NCBI GenBank assembly: GCA_032358255.1
Contig: JAULBX010020965.1
Span: 1 to 64,000, forward strand
Source of the DNA: Heterotrichella gracilis
Lineage: Eukaryota > Sar > Xanthophyceae > Tribonematales > Xanthonemataceae
Direction: 5' to 3'
Length of the DNA stretch: 64,000 nt
The notes below the pieces were generated by a model. The model was not told where the DNA came from, did not search any database, and saw only the letters and a list, made by a program, of their open reading frames with translations. Within the stretch, counting starts at the first letter, position 1. Every line of letters begins with the position of its first letter. A program made the translations under genes and the position numbers. Below are positions 11,701-24,200 of the stretch, piece by piece.

Positions 11701-12360
11701 CCGCACCTGTCAATAACACATGTTTTTTTATCAACTGCCGGAAGTTTTGTTACTTTTATCTATTGCGTTGCGTATTTACTTTCATAGACTTCAGGAACCC
11801 TGAGATATGTATCCGGATCCCAAGTCAGAATACCAAGGCAGGATGCATGCATGTCATTGACCCGGGTATGTACATGCATCAGTCATATTTGCAGTTGCAC
11901 CTGCCCAAACCAGGCACTGCCATGGGCATGGAATGGTGAGCATTCTCGCACGCTCTCCCATGGCAGGCCATGTCCAGGCATATAGTTAAAATGTCTTTAT
12001 CCATTGTCCCCCACCCGTTGCAGTGCTCGCAATTGATAGTACCTTGTCTGTTTGTTTGCAGGCCCAAACGTGCTCACCACCCAGCCTTCAAATGACAAGC
12101 TCACTTCCCAACCCGGAAACGATGTGCTCACCACTCGCCCTTCAGATGGAAACGACGTGCTCAATGCTCCAGACAAGACTTCAAGCGGTGTGGACACTGC
12201 TCAGTCTGGAAACGACGTGCTCACTGCGCATCCTTCAAACGATGGGCTCATCGCGCATCCCTCACGCAATGCGCTTATTGTTCACCCCTCAAATGGCTTG
12301 ACCACTGCACAGCCACCGCTGGGAGTCACGGGGCGCAAGCTGCTCAGGAGGTGCTATTAG
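8728..12360 (+). CDS. Unrecognised secreted modular protein with duplicated exon pairs
   Basis: Nine exons fit: 8728-8818, 8992-9078, 9186-9398, 9994-10107, 10316-10535, 10866-10997, 11349-11546, 11788-11865 and 12062-12360. Every intron is phase 1. The N-terminus (MAVRHIRRS, then AAAVVALHALILAGG) reads as a signal peptide. Exons 3, 5 and 7 are related: exons 3 and 7 begin GSLPGY, and exons 3 and 5 share AWTAQDSLATSSASDIQW. Exons 4 and 6 are related (STKL near the middle; KALLT/KAMLT at the end). The last exon encodes degenerate 8-10-residue repeats of the NDVLT-x-PS type and ends RKLLRRCY. Exon 5 is 7 nt longer than exon 3: two extra codons plus one extra base. As drawn it breaks the frame, while skipping it keeps the frame. 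I know no family for it. Symmetric phase-1 exons are typical of extracellular modular proteins; secretion is inferred. Confidence 0.65.
9715..9757 (+). repeat. Perfect short tandem duplication in intron 3
   Basis: A unit of about 22 bp (GCATGGCATCAAAGGATCCA plus two bases) occurs twice head to tail without change, implying recent origin. Confidence 0.85.
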
Positions 12361-13889
12361 CAGAATTTCTACGCCATATATGTTTCTATGCCATATTTCT
12401 GTCCATTGGACAGAATGCAGTTTTTGAAAGGAAGTAGGATTGAGGACTAGCATGCAGTCCAATGAGAGAATACCAATAGAGATCATCAGATAATGGGTTT
12501 TCCCAAGCAGGATGGCTTGTGTGACTTATTGGGATGTCATGCATGCACTGTCAGCTGCTATTGTCAAATCATCCCTATTTTGTGCAAACATTATAACATA
12601 TTTCAGTATGATAGTCATGCTTTTTGAGGTATGTGGTTATGTGAGTGTCCACAGGTGGCTGTTTTCCATTGTTGTGCGCCACCCGGCAACAAGTGTGATT
12701 TTATGGAATTCTACCTGTTTCTGGTGAAGCATGCCATGACGATGCACGTCACGTCACTAAATTGAGTCAAATTAGTTGCAAAGACAATATTGCACCTGTG
12801 ATGTGGCCAGCAAAACACCAGGTGGTGATGGGCAGAATATGCGAGAACACAGGTCAACAGTTTTTGTATCATATATGTGCCCTGATGTGAGCCATTTGGC
12901 TTGGCAATGCAGTTTTCCCCCTTGATTCCGCGTTAAGCGCGAATCTTCCTTCTTTGTTTCTTGTTGTGTACAAGGTGGTGTGTGTGAGTTTATGGCATCA
13001 CATGAGACTCCATAGCAAATAAGGGCTCTCAGGGCTGTATGTGTAGCTTTAAACTGCTAGCTGATGCATTCCATTAAATGGAATAATGCGTGCCATGCGG
13101 TACCAAAACAATTTGGGTCAAATTGATTCAGCTCAACCCTTGCGGCATGTTTTTACTCGAGTGTTTAAAAATTCTCCATTGTGACATGAATAAAATGGTT
13201 GTGGTAAATATATGGAGGCCTCATTGGCACTGAGCAGCACTGCATTTTAAACCAAAGTGCATCGCAAAGCGCCCTCCTCTTGCAGAGTCTGCTATTTCCT
13301 AATCGTTTATCAAGTGCAGTCCATTTGTGTCACTAGCAGTAGTTGCTCCAGCAGTACCCGCACCCACTACATGCTTAATCTTTGGTGGCGGTAGATTACG
13401 GTAGTCTCAAGGCTGTCTGGGGACAGAGTTTGGGGGTTGAAGGCCTGGCAATGCAGGTCCTGCCTGCACGGGAAGCAGGGGATCTTCCTGATGCGGGGCC
13501 AGGTGGTAGGGTTAGTGTCACCATACACTGTCCGATTGCAGCATACGGGAGTGCATGGTAGTAAGTGTACCATCCTACTACAGCAACAGACAAGCAAAGG
13601 CGTTCAAATACAAGGCACAAATGCAAGCCAACGAACACCCCCTTATTCAGTTCACTGTGACGTTCAGCCTTCATAACGCTACCCTAAACCACAAACCTGA
13701 ATAACCACTTGCAGTCCCGCATTGATGATCGCTCCCCAACATGGTTGGCAATAGGTGCTTTACATGGATCACCACAGACCCAATGGTGTGTGGGTCGGAT
13801 ATGTGGGTCATGAAATACTCTTAAACTTACAATGTACTTGAAAGTACTTGTTATACTTTCCTCGTGGCGACGGGTGAACGGGCGTATTT
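12361..13889. other. AT-richer intergenic region, no gene seen
   Basis: Between the modular gene and the tandem rhomboid unit. Short open frames (for example 13437-13676) show no domain, no signal peptide and no exon partners. CCCTAAACC occurs near 13681. Confidence 0.45.
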
Positions 13890-14144
13890 TGGGTAGAAAC
13901 GTCAGGTTTGTTTAGGCTTCTTCTCAGACGGGGATTGAGTTGAGCCCTAGCCAGTCCCCAACTCAGCCCATGGGGATCCGACGTCGATCAGTGCTGAGAA
14001 AAATCAAATTGGGACAGAAATCGCACAGGCTTGATAAGACAAGAGAGGACAACCACCTGCTAAAACCATGTGCGGTCACAAATCTTGCGGCAAGTACTGT
14101 GTTCTCTTCCGCCTGGCGTGCGCGCCACGGGTCGCTTTTACGCA

Positions 14145-16514
14145 ATGGGTGTGCATGCATGCATTGGCAATGGTGCCATGTCAGTGCGGTGCCAGCGGCC
14201 TGTACGCTTGGCTGCACTTTCACACACGCGTGCTGGACCAAACTGCCTTGCTACCAAGCAGCTGGGTAGGTCGTTGCACACAGCACCTGGGGCCACTGCA
14301 GGCCCACTGGGTGCAGTACCATGTTCAGGGTTTCTGGGAGTGTTCAAGAAGGCGACAGCAACCCAACCCACAATGCGCCGTCAGAAACCTTCTAAAACCA
14401 CAAGATGTGCTGATAGCACCGACATCGTAAGGTATGTCCCTCTTGGCGCACACTCCACTTGGGGACCCACTCGTACTAAGAAAACGTTGTGCAACAGGTC
14501 TCCTGCCAAGAACCCCAGCAGCCAGCAGCACCCCCTGAGAGTTACCTGGATACTGATAGGTGTCAACGTTGTCATGTTCATCATTTGCTGGGCGCCTTTG
14601 CTGCACTTGCAGCTCAACAGGTTGGAGCAAGGGGGGGGCTTTGTGGGCAAAGTGGCGAAAAAACTGGTCTCCTCGGCGGAACCCCTCCCTCACGCGGGAC
14701 CCTTGCTGCAGCAGTGGTGGCTGGTGGGTAACTTGCCATTTATGTTGACATGCTACTGCAAGGCTGTGTTTGCATACATATGGCCTGGGTCAGTACTCCA
14801 AAACAAGGGGTTAAATGTATACCCCTTCGGTGCTACCCTCACCCCTCACCCCTAAACCCTAAACGGTTAAATGTACACCCCTTCAGTGCTGGCCTTTGAT
14901 ACGTGACCTGGCTGTGCTGATATACAGGACAAGAAGCTGTTCTGGCAAGGGGAGTGGTGGAGGGCTGTCACGTACTCGCTCCTTCACTCTGGCCCTTCCC
15001 ACCTGCTGGTACGAACCCACAAGCAAGGTTGTAAATATAGCCTCAACTTGATATATGATATGAACTCCAAATATCAAAACCCTAAACTGTTCCAGCACCC
15101 TCTGGTGCGCCTTGTTTGGCAGCAGCTACTGATATACCGTCCATAGACTATGTCAAGTGCTAAAATACAGCCCCAAACCGTTTGCAAGCCGATGGCTTAT
15201 AGGCACTACAGCTGCACCAGCTGACGCCAATACACTCTTCTGGCATAACTCATCAGCATGCAACATGCAGCATCATGTTCGTCTGCTTTGCACAGCAACA
15301 CTTGTTGTGCCATGCCAATGGTATCTCCCTAATTTGTGCTGCAACCTTTATCATGCAGATGAACACTTCGTCTCTGTACGTGACTGGGAGGGACCTGGAG
15401 GGAGCAGTAGGCGCAGGGCGCTTCCTTGCAGTGTACAGCATCTCAGTGGTTGCTGCCTCCTTGGCCAGTGCGTTTCTCTACCCATCACCTCTGCCCTCCG
15501 TCGGGGCGTCCGGCGGAATCTGCGGGGTGTGGGCTGCATACGAGGTGGTCAAGGCATGGCGAAAAGCGACAATGTACTACCAAAACCTGGATGGCAGTGA
15601 CGCATTGAAGCTCTTCAAGGCTGTGGCATATTTGGTGCTGGATGCGTCTGGAGACTTGATTTTTGTGGCTGTTTATCTACAGATCATCCGGATCTGTATG
15701 CCGGGCGTGGACAACTGGTAAGGGCAGTGGCATTCTCACACTTGGATGGATTGCATGCACCGGCTCAGCGCCTGGTGAGTAATGTTGCGCTTGCGCCTTC
15801 TGGTTGGCGTGCATTGAAAGAAATGTTTGTGAGCAAGCCGCTCAGCCTGCTAGCATCACTGCTGCTGTTTTCTATCGCTTCCCACAAAGGTGGCCTATTT
15901 GCAACTTTTAAGGACAGCCGCTCATCATACAAAATTACATGTGGATTCATCAATGAGCATTCATTCCCTTGCACACCAGTGGTAGGGATAGAGGACCCTC
16001 ATCCCAGACTGACTGATCCATCTCTTTGGCCAAGAACCCATTTGCACAGCTTGTGAGGACAGGCATGTTTACATCATTTTGAGTATGCACGGCCTTTGAT
16101 AGTCAACCCATGCCATGATTATGTAGTTTGGTGTGCTTTCATATGCATCATGGTGGCCACTCCTGGTGCAAAAACGTGGATGACAAGGCATCTCCAGCCT
16201 GGCATCGCTTCACCTGAGCAAACAGTAATTAAAACGTTGCACTGGCTGGAACAAAAGTTTTGGTTGCATCCACTCCAACAAACGCCCTGTTGTTCTCAGT
16301 GTTTGTGGTGCAAAGGTTCTACTGCTCACAGAAATTGATGCGGGTGTGCAGGGCGCACGCAGGTGGAGTTGCTGGAGGCGTGGTTTGCATCCTGCTGTTG
16401 GGGATCATGCATGGTGTCAAGCACAGGCGGAGGATGCGGGAGGGGGGCATCCCACCCTCCAATCCCTTGCTGAGGAGTATGTGCCAACACTCAGGCTCGC
16501 CAAGCAACCTGTGA
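14145..16514 (+). CDS. Rhomboid-family intramembrane serine protease, probably plastid-targeted
   Basis: Five exons close in frame to 371 codons: 14145-14431, 14498-14723, 14928-15008, 15359-15717 and 16352-16514. After a basic, Ser/Ala/Thr-rich leader comes a first membrane segment (TWILIGVNVVMFIICWAP). Rhomboid signatures follow: EWWRAVTYSLLHSG with HLLMN (loop and oxyanion Asn), TGRDLEGAVGAGRFLAVY, the catalytic Ser in GASGGICG, and the catalytic His in VDNWAHAGGVAGG in the last membrane segment. The family cleaves membrane segments of partner proteins. A short, soluble basic tail ends GSPSNL. The plastid destination is inferred from the leader only; mitochondria are possible. The ATG at 14145 is the first in frame, and the same start is conserved in the tandem copy. 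Confidence 0.9.
14809..14890 (+). repeat. Short duplication in rhomboid intron 2 with telomere-type spacer
   Basis: GGTTAAATGTATACCCCTTC (then GGTGCT) at 14809-14834 recurs at 14865-14890 with two changes. The spacer holds CCCTAAACCCTAAAC at 14850-14864. It is a compact example of the pattern seen across the window. Confidence 0.85.
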
Positions 16515-17714
16515 AGTCATCGCAAGACCTTGTTGGTGAGGGGTGCTGAGAAGAAGACTCATGTCGTACCTTTCCTACACTGGAATGCACCTGCAGGCAA
16601 GGGGAATTGGAATCCTGTCAAGTGATGTCCAATGGTTGACCCCTCATTAGTGTGCAGCATGGCAAGTTTGGAGAGGGAGTGCAAGATCTTTATCTGCTGG
16701 CGCATCGTAGTCAGTAATGGCAGGTCATTGCGTCAGAATTTGATCAATCGGTCTCACAATAGCCAGTGTACACCATCATCTGGGCGTTCAATGCGCGCAG
16801 TGTGCGCAAGGTAGAAACAGGTGATACTATCGGGACTTTGCATTGCCAAAGCCCCCTGAAGACTCGGGCAAGCAAGTCTGCAGTGCCACACAGCCAATGT
16901 GATTGCCTGGTGTGTACACGTGTGGTCCACCTGAAATGATCGAGTCTGCGCATTAAATGCATTTGAAGGTAACTTTTCATACTCAACTGACTTATTTGCC
17001 AGGATTTTTATGCGTACTCAGCTGGAGCAGTTTATCGTATAGTTGCAAGGTTTGGGCACAGCATACACGGCTTCAAGACTGCAGTGTGTTGAAAAGGTCC
17101 AAAAATGAGAAGATATTTGAAGGTCACACATTCACTGAATGTGGGGGACCCCAGTATTAATGTCATTTAGTAGAAAGGGAGCTCCCTTTGCATTTCTACT
17201 GGCAGAGTTTCAAACAGGTCTTATATCTTCACACTTGTATGTTTGATTTCTCTAGTTTATAATTCCAGCAAGAATATTCCAGCAAGCATCCTGCGTTGGA
17301 TTTGCACAATGCCTTGCAACCGCGGTGGCTTGGTGTTGAGCAATGCTGCATGCCATGCACCTTTCAAAGTTTAAAACAAAATTTCACCTCTTGCGCGACA
17401 GCTGTTTGCTCAAATGTATGCACTGAGCCACTGTCAGGTTTGTCTGGGCTTCTCTGGGTAGATAAATAAGGTGATTTTCCGGCTGATTGAATTTTCTGGC
17501 CGTCGACGGGGATTGAGTTGGGCTCTAGCTGATCCCCAGCTCAGCCCATGGGGATTCGACTTCGATCGGTGCTGAGAAAAGTGGGACAGAAATCGCACAG
17601 GCTTGTAAGACAAGAGGGGGCCACCATCTGCTAAACACAAGTGCGCCCACAAATATTGCGGCAAGTGCAGTGTCTCCTCCGCCTGGCGTGCACGCCAAGG
17701 GTCGCTTTTACGCA
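16515..17714. other. 3' flank of rhomboid copy 1 and leader of copy 2
   Basis: No separate gene is seen. The first 650 bp are conserved with the matching flank of copy 2 (20091-20720). This may be long 3' UTR, or simply duplicated DNA not yet diverged. Confidence 0.5.
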
Positions 17715-20090
17715 ATGGGTGTGCATGCATGCATTGGCAATGGCGCCTTGTCAGTGCGGTGCCAGCGGCCTGTACGCTTGGCTGCACTGTCGCTCACGCG
17801 TGCTGGACCAAACAGTCTGACTACCAAGCAGCTGGTTAGGTCGTTGCACACAGCACCTGGGGCCACTGCAGGCCCACTGGGTGCAGTAGCACTGAAGTTT
17901 CTGGGAGTGAGCAAGACGACACCAGCAACCCAACCCACAATGCGCCGCCAGAAGCCTGCTACAACCATGAGATGTGCTGCTAGCACCAATATATATCAAG
18001 GTACGCCCCTTTTGGTGCACACTCGCTCTACTGGCTGGTACTACCAAGCCTTACTAACACGACGTTGTGCAACAGGTCTCCTGGCAAGAGCCCCAGAAGC
18101 CAGCAGTACCCCCTGACAATCACCTGGATACTCATTGGTGTGAACTTCATCATGTTCTTCGTTTCCTGGGCGCCATTTCTGCAGTTCCAGTTCAAGCTGT
18201 TGGAGCAAGGGGGGGCGTCGCTAGGACAAGTGGCGAAAAACCTGGTCTCGTGGACTGACCCCCTTTCTCATGCGGGACCCTTGTTGCAGCAGTGGTGGAT
18301 GGTGGGTACTTTTGCGATTCATGCTGAGTCAGACATGCCATCTTGCATGCCTTTGCTTGTATATGGCCTGGGTCTGTACTCTAAAACAATGGGTTACACA
18401 CACAACCCTCTGTTGCACCATGGTAGACCTTTGATACATTTTCTGGCTGTGGTGCCGTACAGGTGAAGGAGCCATTCCTCCAAAGGGAGTGGTGGAGGGC
18501 TATCACGAGCGCGCTCATCCATTCTGGCCCTTTCCACCTGCTGGTACGTACACACGCACCTTTCTTTTGAAATCTCAATATGAATCTCTAGGGTTTTTGA
18601 CTAGTTATATTGAACCCTACACAGCAGTGCTGGAGCGCCTTGTTGGGCAGTGGGCTACTGAAGAACTCCCATAGTCAACTGCTGACTTATAACCCTCAAC
18701 CGCTTGCAGCCAAGAATTCATAGGCAGTGTGGTGCATGCACCAGCTGACGCCAATAAACTCGTCCTGACATTACTCATCAACCGCGTGCAGCATACAAAG
18801 TCACATGTGTCTATCTGCTTCAAAGCAAATGCACTATGACAGTTGTTTGTGGCTATGCGAAAGGTACATCCCTAATCCCTGCCGCAACCTGTGTCTTGCA
18901 TATAAACAATATGTCTCTGTACGTAACTGGGAGGGACCTGGAGGGGGCAGTAGGCGCAGGGCAATTCCTAGCCGTGTACAGCATTTCAACGGTTGCTGCC
19001 TCCTTGCTCAGTGTGTACCTAAACCCATCGCATCTGCGCTCCCTGGGGGCGTCCGGCGGAATTTGCGGGGTGTGGGCTGCATACGAGGTGGTCAAGGCGT
19101 GGCAAAAAGCGACACAGTACTACCAACAGGTGGATGGCAGTGACTTATTGAAGCTCTGTGAGGGTGTGGTCGGCTGCAAGCGTGATGGAGACGGCTGTTC
19201 ATATACAGATTATTCAAATCACAATGCGCGGCGCGGACAACTGGTAAGCTCAAGGGCAGTGGCATCTTCATACTTAGATTATTTGCATGCATTGTCTCAG
19301 TACCTGATGAGGCACTTGCACCTTTGGATTGGCATGCAATCACTGGGGATCGATTCATGCGCAAGCCGCTGTTGGAATCACTGCTGTTGGTTTTATGGTT
19401 CCCTTACAAGCTTAATGCAGACGTGGCCTAGAGTAGGGATGCAGCGGGCTTATCAGACTGGTGTGGATTGAGCAAAATTTGACTGCATTACATGTGCATT
19501 TGTGTGCTCGCACATCGGTGGTAAAAATAGAGGGGTCTCATATCAGACTAACTGGTCCACATCCTTGGCCAATAATTTACTTGCACAGCTTGTCGCAAGG
19601 ACAGTGTCATGCCTAGTCCATTTTGGGTGCACCCTATTGCACAGCCGCTGATAGTCAACCCATGGCATGGTTTTCTACTTTACTGTGCAATGCCATTCAC
19701 TTCCTCCATGGTGCCCACTCCTAGTGCACAGAAGTAGAAGGCAAGGCATCCCCAGTTTATAATTGCTTCACCTGAGCGAATAGTAAATAAGCGATGCATT
19801 TACTGTTGTTTTAGCCTTTTCTTTGCTAGTTCCATGCTCTTCAACACTGCGCAGCGCCCTGTTGTTCTCAGTACTTGTGGTGCAAAGGATCTACTGTTCA
19901 TTTACGGTAATTAATTTGGGTGTGCAGGGCGCACGTGGGTGGTGCTGCTGGCAGCGTGGCTGGCATGGCAGTGGTGGGGATCATACATGTTGTGAAGCAC
20001 ATGCTGGGGATGCTGGTGGGGGGCATTCCACCGTCCAATCCCCTGCTGAAGAGCATGTGCGAACACATAGGCTCGCCAAGGAACCTGTGA
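17715..20090 (+). pseudogene. Second rhomboid copy, apparently decaying
   Basis: Exons aligned to copy 1: 17715-18000, 18076-18301, 18463-18543, about 18902-19243 and 19928-20090. Exons 2, 3 and 5 stay open and keep rhomboid residues (HSGPFHLL; the catalytic Ser in GASGGICG; AHVGGAAGS). Three defects are visible. Exon 1 is 2 nt off-phase, in an ATATAT run before its donor. The AG that should precede exon 4 reads AT (TTGCATATAAAC). Exon 4 is 17 nt shorter than in copy 1, which shifts the frame before the last catalytic helix. Other splice choices could rescue one defect but hardly all three. This is the host's own gene, most likely a pseudogene or a gene in early decay. Confidence 0.75.
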
Positions 20091-21216
20091 AGTCATCGCA
20101 AGACCTTGTTGGTGAGGGGTGCTGAGAAGAAGACTCATGCCGTTTTTTCTTACACTAAAATGCACCTGCAGGCAAGGGGAATTGGAATCCTGTAAAGTCA
20201 TGTTCAATGGCTGAGCCCTTATTAGTGTGCAGCATGGGAAGTTTGGAGAGGGGGAGTGCAAGATCTTCATAATCAGTAATGGCAGGTCATTGCGTCAGAA
20301 TATGGTCCTTCGGTCTTACAATAGCCAGTGTACACCATCATCTGTTTTCCCCCCCCTTTCAGGACATTTGTGCGCAAGTGGGAACAGGTGATACTATCGG
20401 GAGTTGGCATTCAAGGGCAATTTGCCAAAGCCCTTGGAAGACTCGGGCAAGCAAGTCTGCAGTGCCACACAGCCAATGTGATTACCTGGGGTGTACACGT
20501 GTGGTCCACATGAAATGATCGAGTCTGCGCATCTAATGCATTTCAGTAATCAACTGAGTTATTTGCCAGGAGTTTTTATGCGTTTGTCAGCTCGAGCAGT
20601 TTATCATGTGGTTGCAAGGTTTGGGCACAGCGCACATGGCCTCAAGACTGCAGTGTGCTGAAAAGGTCCAAATAATGTGTGAGGAGACATTTAAAGGTCA
20701 CACGTTCACTGAATGTGGGGGACCCCAGTATTAATGTCATTTAGTAGAAAGGAAGCTCCCTTTGCATTTCTACTGGCAGAAACAGGTCTTAATATTTCAC
20801 ACTCGTATGTTTGACATCTCTCTAGCTAGTTTAAAATTCCAGCAAGAATATTCCAGCAAGCAGTCTGCCTTGGATTTGCACAAAGCCCTGCAACCGCTGT
20901 GGCGTTGAGCAATGCTGCATGCCAAGGGGTATATAGAAAGAGATCTCTTTCTTCTACCCCTTGGTATAGTGGACGGCATCTGTAATACATATGTATAACA
21001 TTACCACAGCAAGACCGCCTTCATACATTGAAAAATATCAAGGTTCACCATAACAAGGCGAAGAGTTACTAACTTAGTAACTAAAGCTTTAGTGCGCGCA
21101 AATCCCCACACATTTGCCGCGCCCCACATCTATTACATGGCTAATTTCATGTACAACAGCAAATGAGGGTACCAGCCATCCGACCGCATGTGCTGGGGCA
21201 GTACATCCCACTCCCC
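20091..21216. other. 3' flank of rhomboid copy 2, no gene seen
   Basis: The conserved flank ends near 20935. An inverted stretch, CCAAGGGGTATATAGAAAGA with TCTTTCTTCTACCCCTTGG at about 20922-20965, can form a hairpin of roughly 18 bp. From there to the phosphodiesterase stop codon I see nothing further. Confidence 0.5.
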
Positions 21217-24200
21217 TCACTCCTCCTTCCCCTTGTCCCCACCCTCCCCTCCTGCCTTGTCCCCCTCCCCACCCGCCCCCTGCCCCTCCAGCCACCTGAC
21301 CAGCCCTGTAGGGTTGTCGGTCTGCACGGCGCTGATGTGTGGGAAGCGGGTGGTGGCCGCTGCCCAATCCCTGGGGCTGTTGAGGACAAAAGCGATGACT
21401 GGGACGCCGCGGGCCTGCGGGTGTGGGGGTTTTGGTGGACTCTAGGCTAGGGTTGGACAACAGGCGTAAATATGGCACTGATCGCCCCTCTTGGGTGGCC
21501 ATAAACTTCACCCCAATTGAGTTACAATCTTTCTGGGAGAGAGCTGCCATCCAGCTTGATAGAAAATGCTGCCATCCAGCACTAAACATGCATGTATGCG
21601 TCGCATTTTTAAAGCCCTTCCAGCCAGCATTGCCCCCCGACCCCCCCTACCTGCAGCCACGCAAACAGCACATCTCTATTGGTGAACCACTTGCAAACCC
21701 TAAAGCGCAGCGCCCACCCTAGCCTGCGCAGCCAGCTCCTGCCATGGCTGATGGGGTTGAATGGAACCCGGAAACCGCCATCAACACGGTTGCAGTTCGG
21801 CAACAGAAAATGGCACAGGAAAGGAATGGATGTTGACAGGGAGTCCATTGTGGCTTATCAAAGCTGCGGAAATGGCGGTGAAGCCAGTCGCAACATGTCA
21901 TATTGCCATCTGGCAGCGTTTTGAACCAAATGGCACCAGGCAACGTTCAAACGTAAATGACACCTGACACCTGGCAACATTTTACAATCACATCCATGCC
22001 ACATCAGGGATTTAATTAAATTTAAATTTAAGCATGGGCCCTCACCTGGTCAGCCACAGGCACCAGTCTGTGCTCCCAGCCCGTGAGCAGGGGGATGTTG
22101 TAGATGGAGTTGTGCAGGGAACGAGGAGGGAACCAGGACAGCAGGCCAGCCATGTAGAGCGCACCCACCTTCACCGCCTGGGGGCAATGGGAAATATATC
22201 TTTTGTTAGTATATTTTATTTTGCACCAGTCTTCATCGCCTAAGCAGGGAGATGACAGGGCGTGGGTGAAGGGGTTGAGACACATTGAAGTACTTTACCA
22301 CCACTCAGTTCTAAAAAATAATTAGAAGTAATTTCTTACACACAACAGGTGCTGCAGGGCGTTTGCTGGGAGGAGGAAAACAGCGCAACTTTTCCACAGA
22401 TTGGCTTTATTTCTTGTGATACAAAACCGTGGAGCAGGAACCAGGCCATCCAATGACAAGGGCGTTACACAATCAACCCTGACCCAAACCCCAATATTAC
22501 ACGCACCTCCCACATTGGGCAGTATGATGAGCACCCCAGGTGTGTAGACTTTTAAGTTTTAGAGTTTGACAATGCGCACCTCCCGCTTGGGCAGTATGGC
22601 GAGCACCCCAGGTTCAGAGCTTGAGATGGTGTGCAAGGTCAAACCTCGTACCCTAAACCCTAACAACACGCACCTCCCCAACCGTCAGTATGGTGAGCAC
22701 CCCGGGCATCTCCTCTTGCACCATGCGGTTGATGGCGGGGTTGAAGGGGTTGCCGCTGAACACCCGCGCACCGCACCCCGCCGCTGCCACCTCACGCGCC
22801 ACCGCTTTGACAAGGTCATGGGGGCATACCAGGGTGGGTGAGGGTTGCAATGGGTGGGTGGTGAGGGTGGGTGGGCGAGGGTGGCAGTGGATGTGTGAAG
22901 AATGCAAGTACATGCAATGCTTTCCCAGGTAGGCAGGTATAGGTGAAGTCCCTGGCGCTGCTTAGTGATACTGGCACCGCCACCTCACGGTACTGGAGGC
23001 ACACTCATGGGATGGCGGTGAGTGATGCGGTCCTAGTGGGGTGCATCAAGCGGAGGGCCTATATGAGGTATCCTGGCAACTGGCGCATCACCACGAATGC
23101 CTTATCGTGCAGCAATAGATTTACAAAGGCATGTAGAACATCATGCAATCTGGCTATTGCAGGGATGCATGTAAGCAAGCACGTAAAGAGTTACAAAATT
23201 GAAAAGAAAAAGTGCTAAAATGCACACCACCGGTGACTCCACCCCCTTCCCTCCCCCTCCCTTCTCCTTACCCTGTTCTCCTCCCATATCTCCAGCAGCA
23301 GGTACGTATCCGGGTGGGCCTGTGGAGTGGTGGGGCTGTTCTGTCTCTCCAGCCATGTATGTACTTGTGACCATTCACTGGTCAGCGTCAGTCGAAGAGT
23401 ACATGCACTTGGGGATTTGCGTGCAGCCTGTGCAACTGTAATTGCCAGAAAGCACTCCATTTTGTATGCTTCTGGTCATATAACAAGAAGCGTAGAAATG
23501 GAGTATTTGCTGCCATCATAGTACCACATGCTGGATGCAAGACCCCAAGTGCACATTTTCTCAGCTTTTGTGTTTAAAAGCTCAGCGGCACATGCAACAC
23601 AGTACCATGTAAAATGATACTACAGTTACACAGTTGATGAGCCATCTACATATTGAACCCACCATCAGCAACAATGCAATGGCCCGTAGCTTGCACAGCA
23701 TGCATCAAGGGAAGGAAGGAAGGAACATTAAAGGGGCGGCAGCGCTGTAGCCATCCCCGGGAGCTCCTCACACCCGGGTCAATCGGCCATAGACAATGAC
23801 ACTCAGTGCAGGGCTACCGCCTGCACTCTGGGGCCAAAATAAATTGAGGCGCCGCAAAGGGCATGTAATCCTCATGCAAAGACAAGCCTAAAACAGGGTA
23901 GACCACTTGCCGCCAACAACTGGGTGCGCCTCCTGGAAGCAATCTCTTGCATCAAGGGTTCATGATTCACTGACAGAGTTTAGGGTTCAGGGTTAGGGTT
24001 AAGGGCGAACCTCCTGGAGCACTTCAGCCAGCAGCGGCACCCTCCTCCCCTCACTCCCGTACCCCACAGTATCAATAACCCCTTCCCCGGGCGCCCCGTC
24101 AGGGGGGAGAAGCAGGGGCAGGGAGGCACGCTACATGGGGAGGTCATTGGGGCTGGGGACGGTATTGATCATCACATCCTCCCCTGTAGCACGCTGCATG

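Larger units (their letters stand above)
13890..20935 (+). repeat. Tandem duplication of a ~3.5-kb gene unit (rhomboid)
   Basis: Unit 1 runs from about 13890 to 17355 and unit 2 from about 17430 to 20935. They align along their length: a shared start (GTCAGGTTTGT; GACGGGGATTGAGTTG), all five rhomboid exons in the same order, matching introns, and a long conserved non-coding tail (GAATGTGGGGGACCCCAGTA; CCAGCAAGAATATTCCAGCA). Direct orientation and adjacency show a local tandem duplication. Point differences and small indels show it is not very recent. Confidence 0.9.

Noticed and set aside
14850-14864. CCCTAAA tracts considered as a chromosome end.
   Set aside because: They are single to triple units scattered through introns with genes on both sides.
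15720-16350. Open frames in rhomboid intron 4 as extra membrane segments.
   Set aside because: Joining VDN-TG to G-GCGCAC gives the exact rhomboid motif DNWAHAGG, so the stretch is intronic.
24131-24133. The in-frame TAG considered as a reassigned sense codon.
   Set aside because: Other well-supported genes here end with TAG right after the conserved C-terminus (calredoxin 49899, PsbP 55997, F-box 40617).
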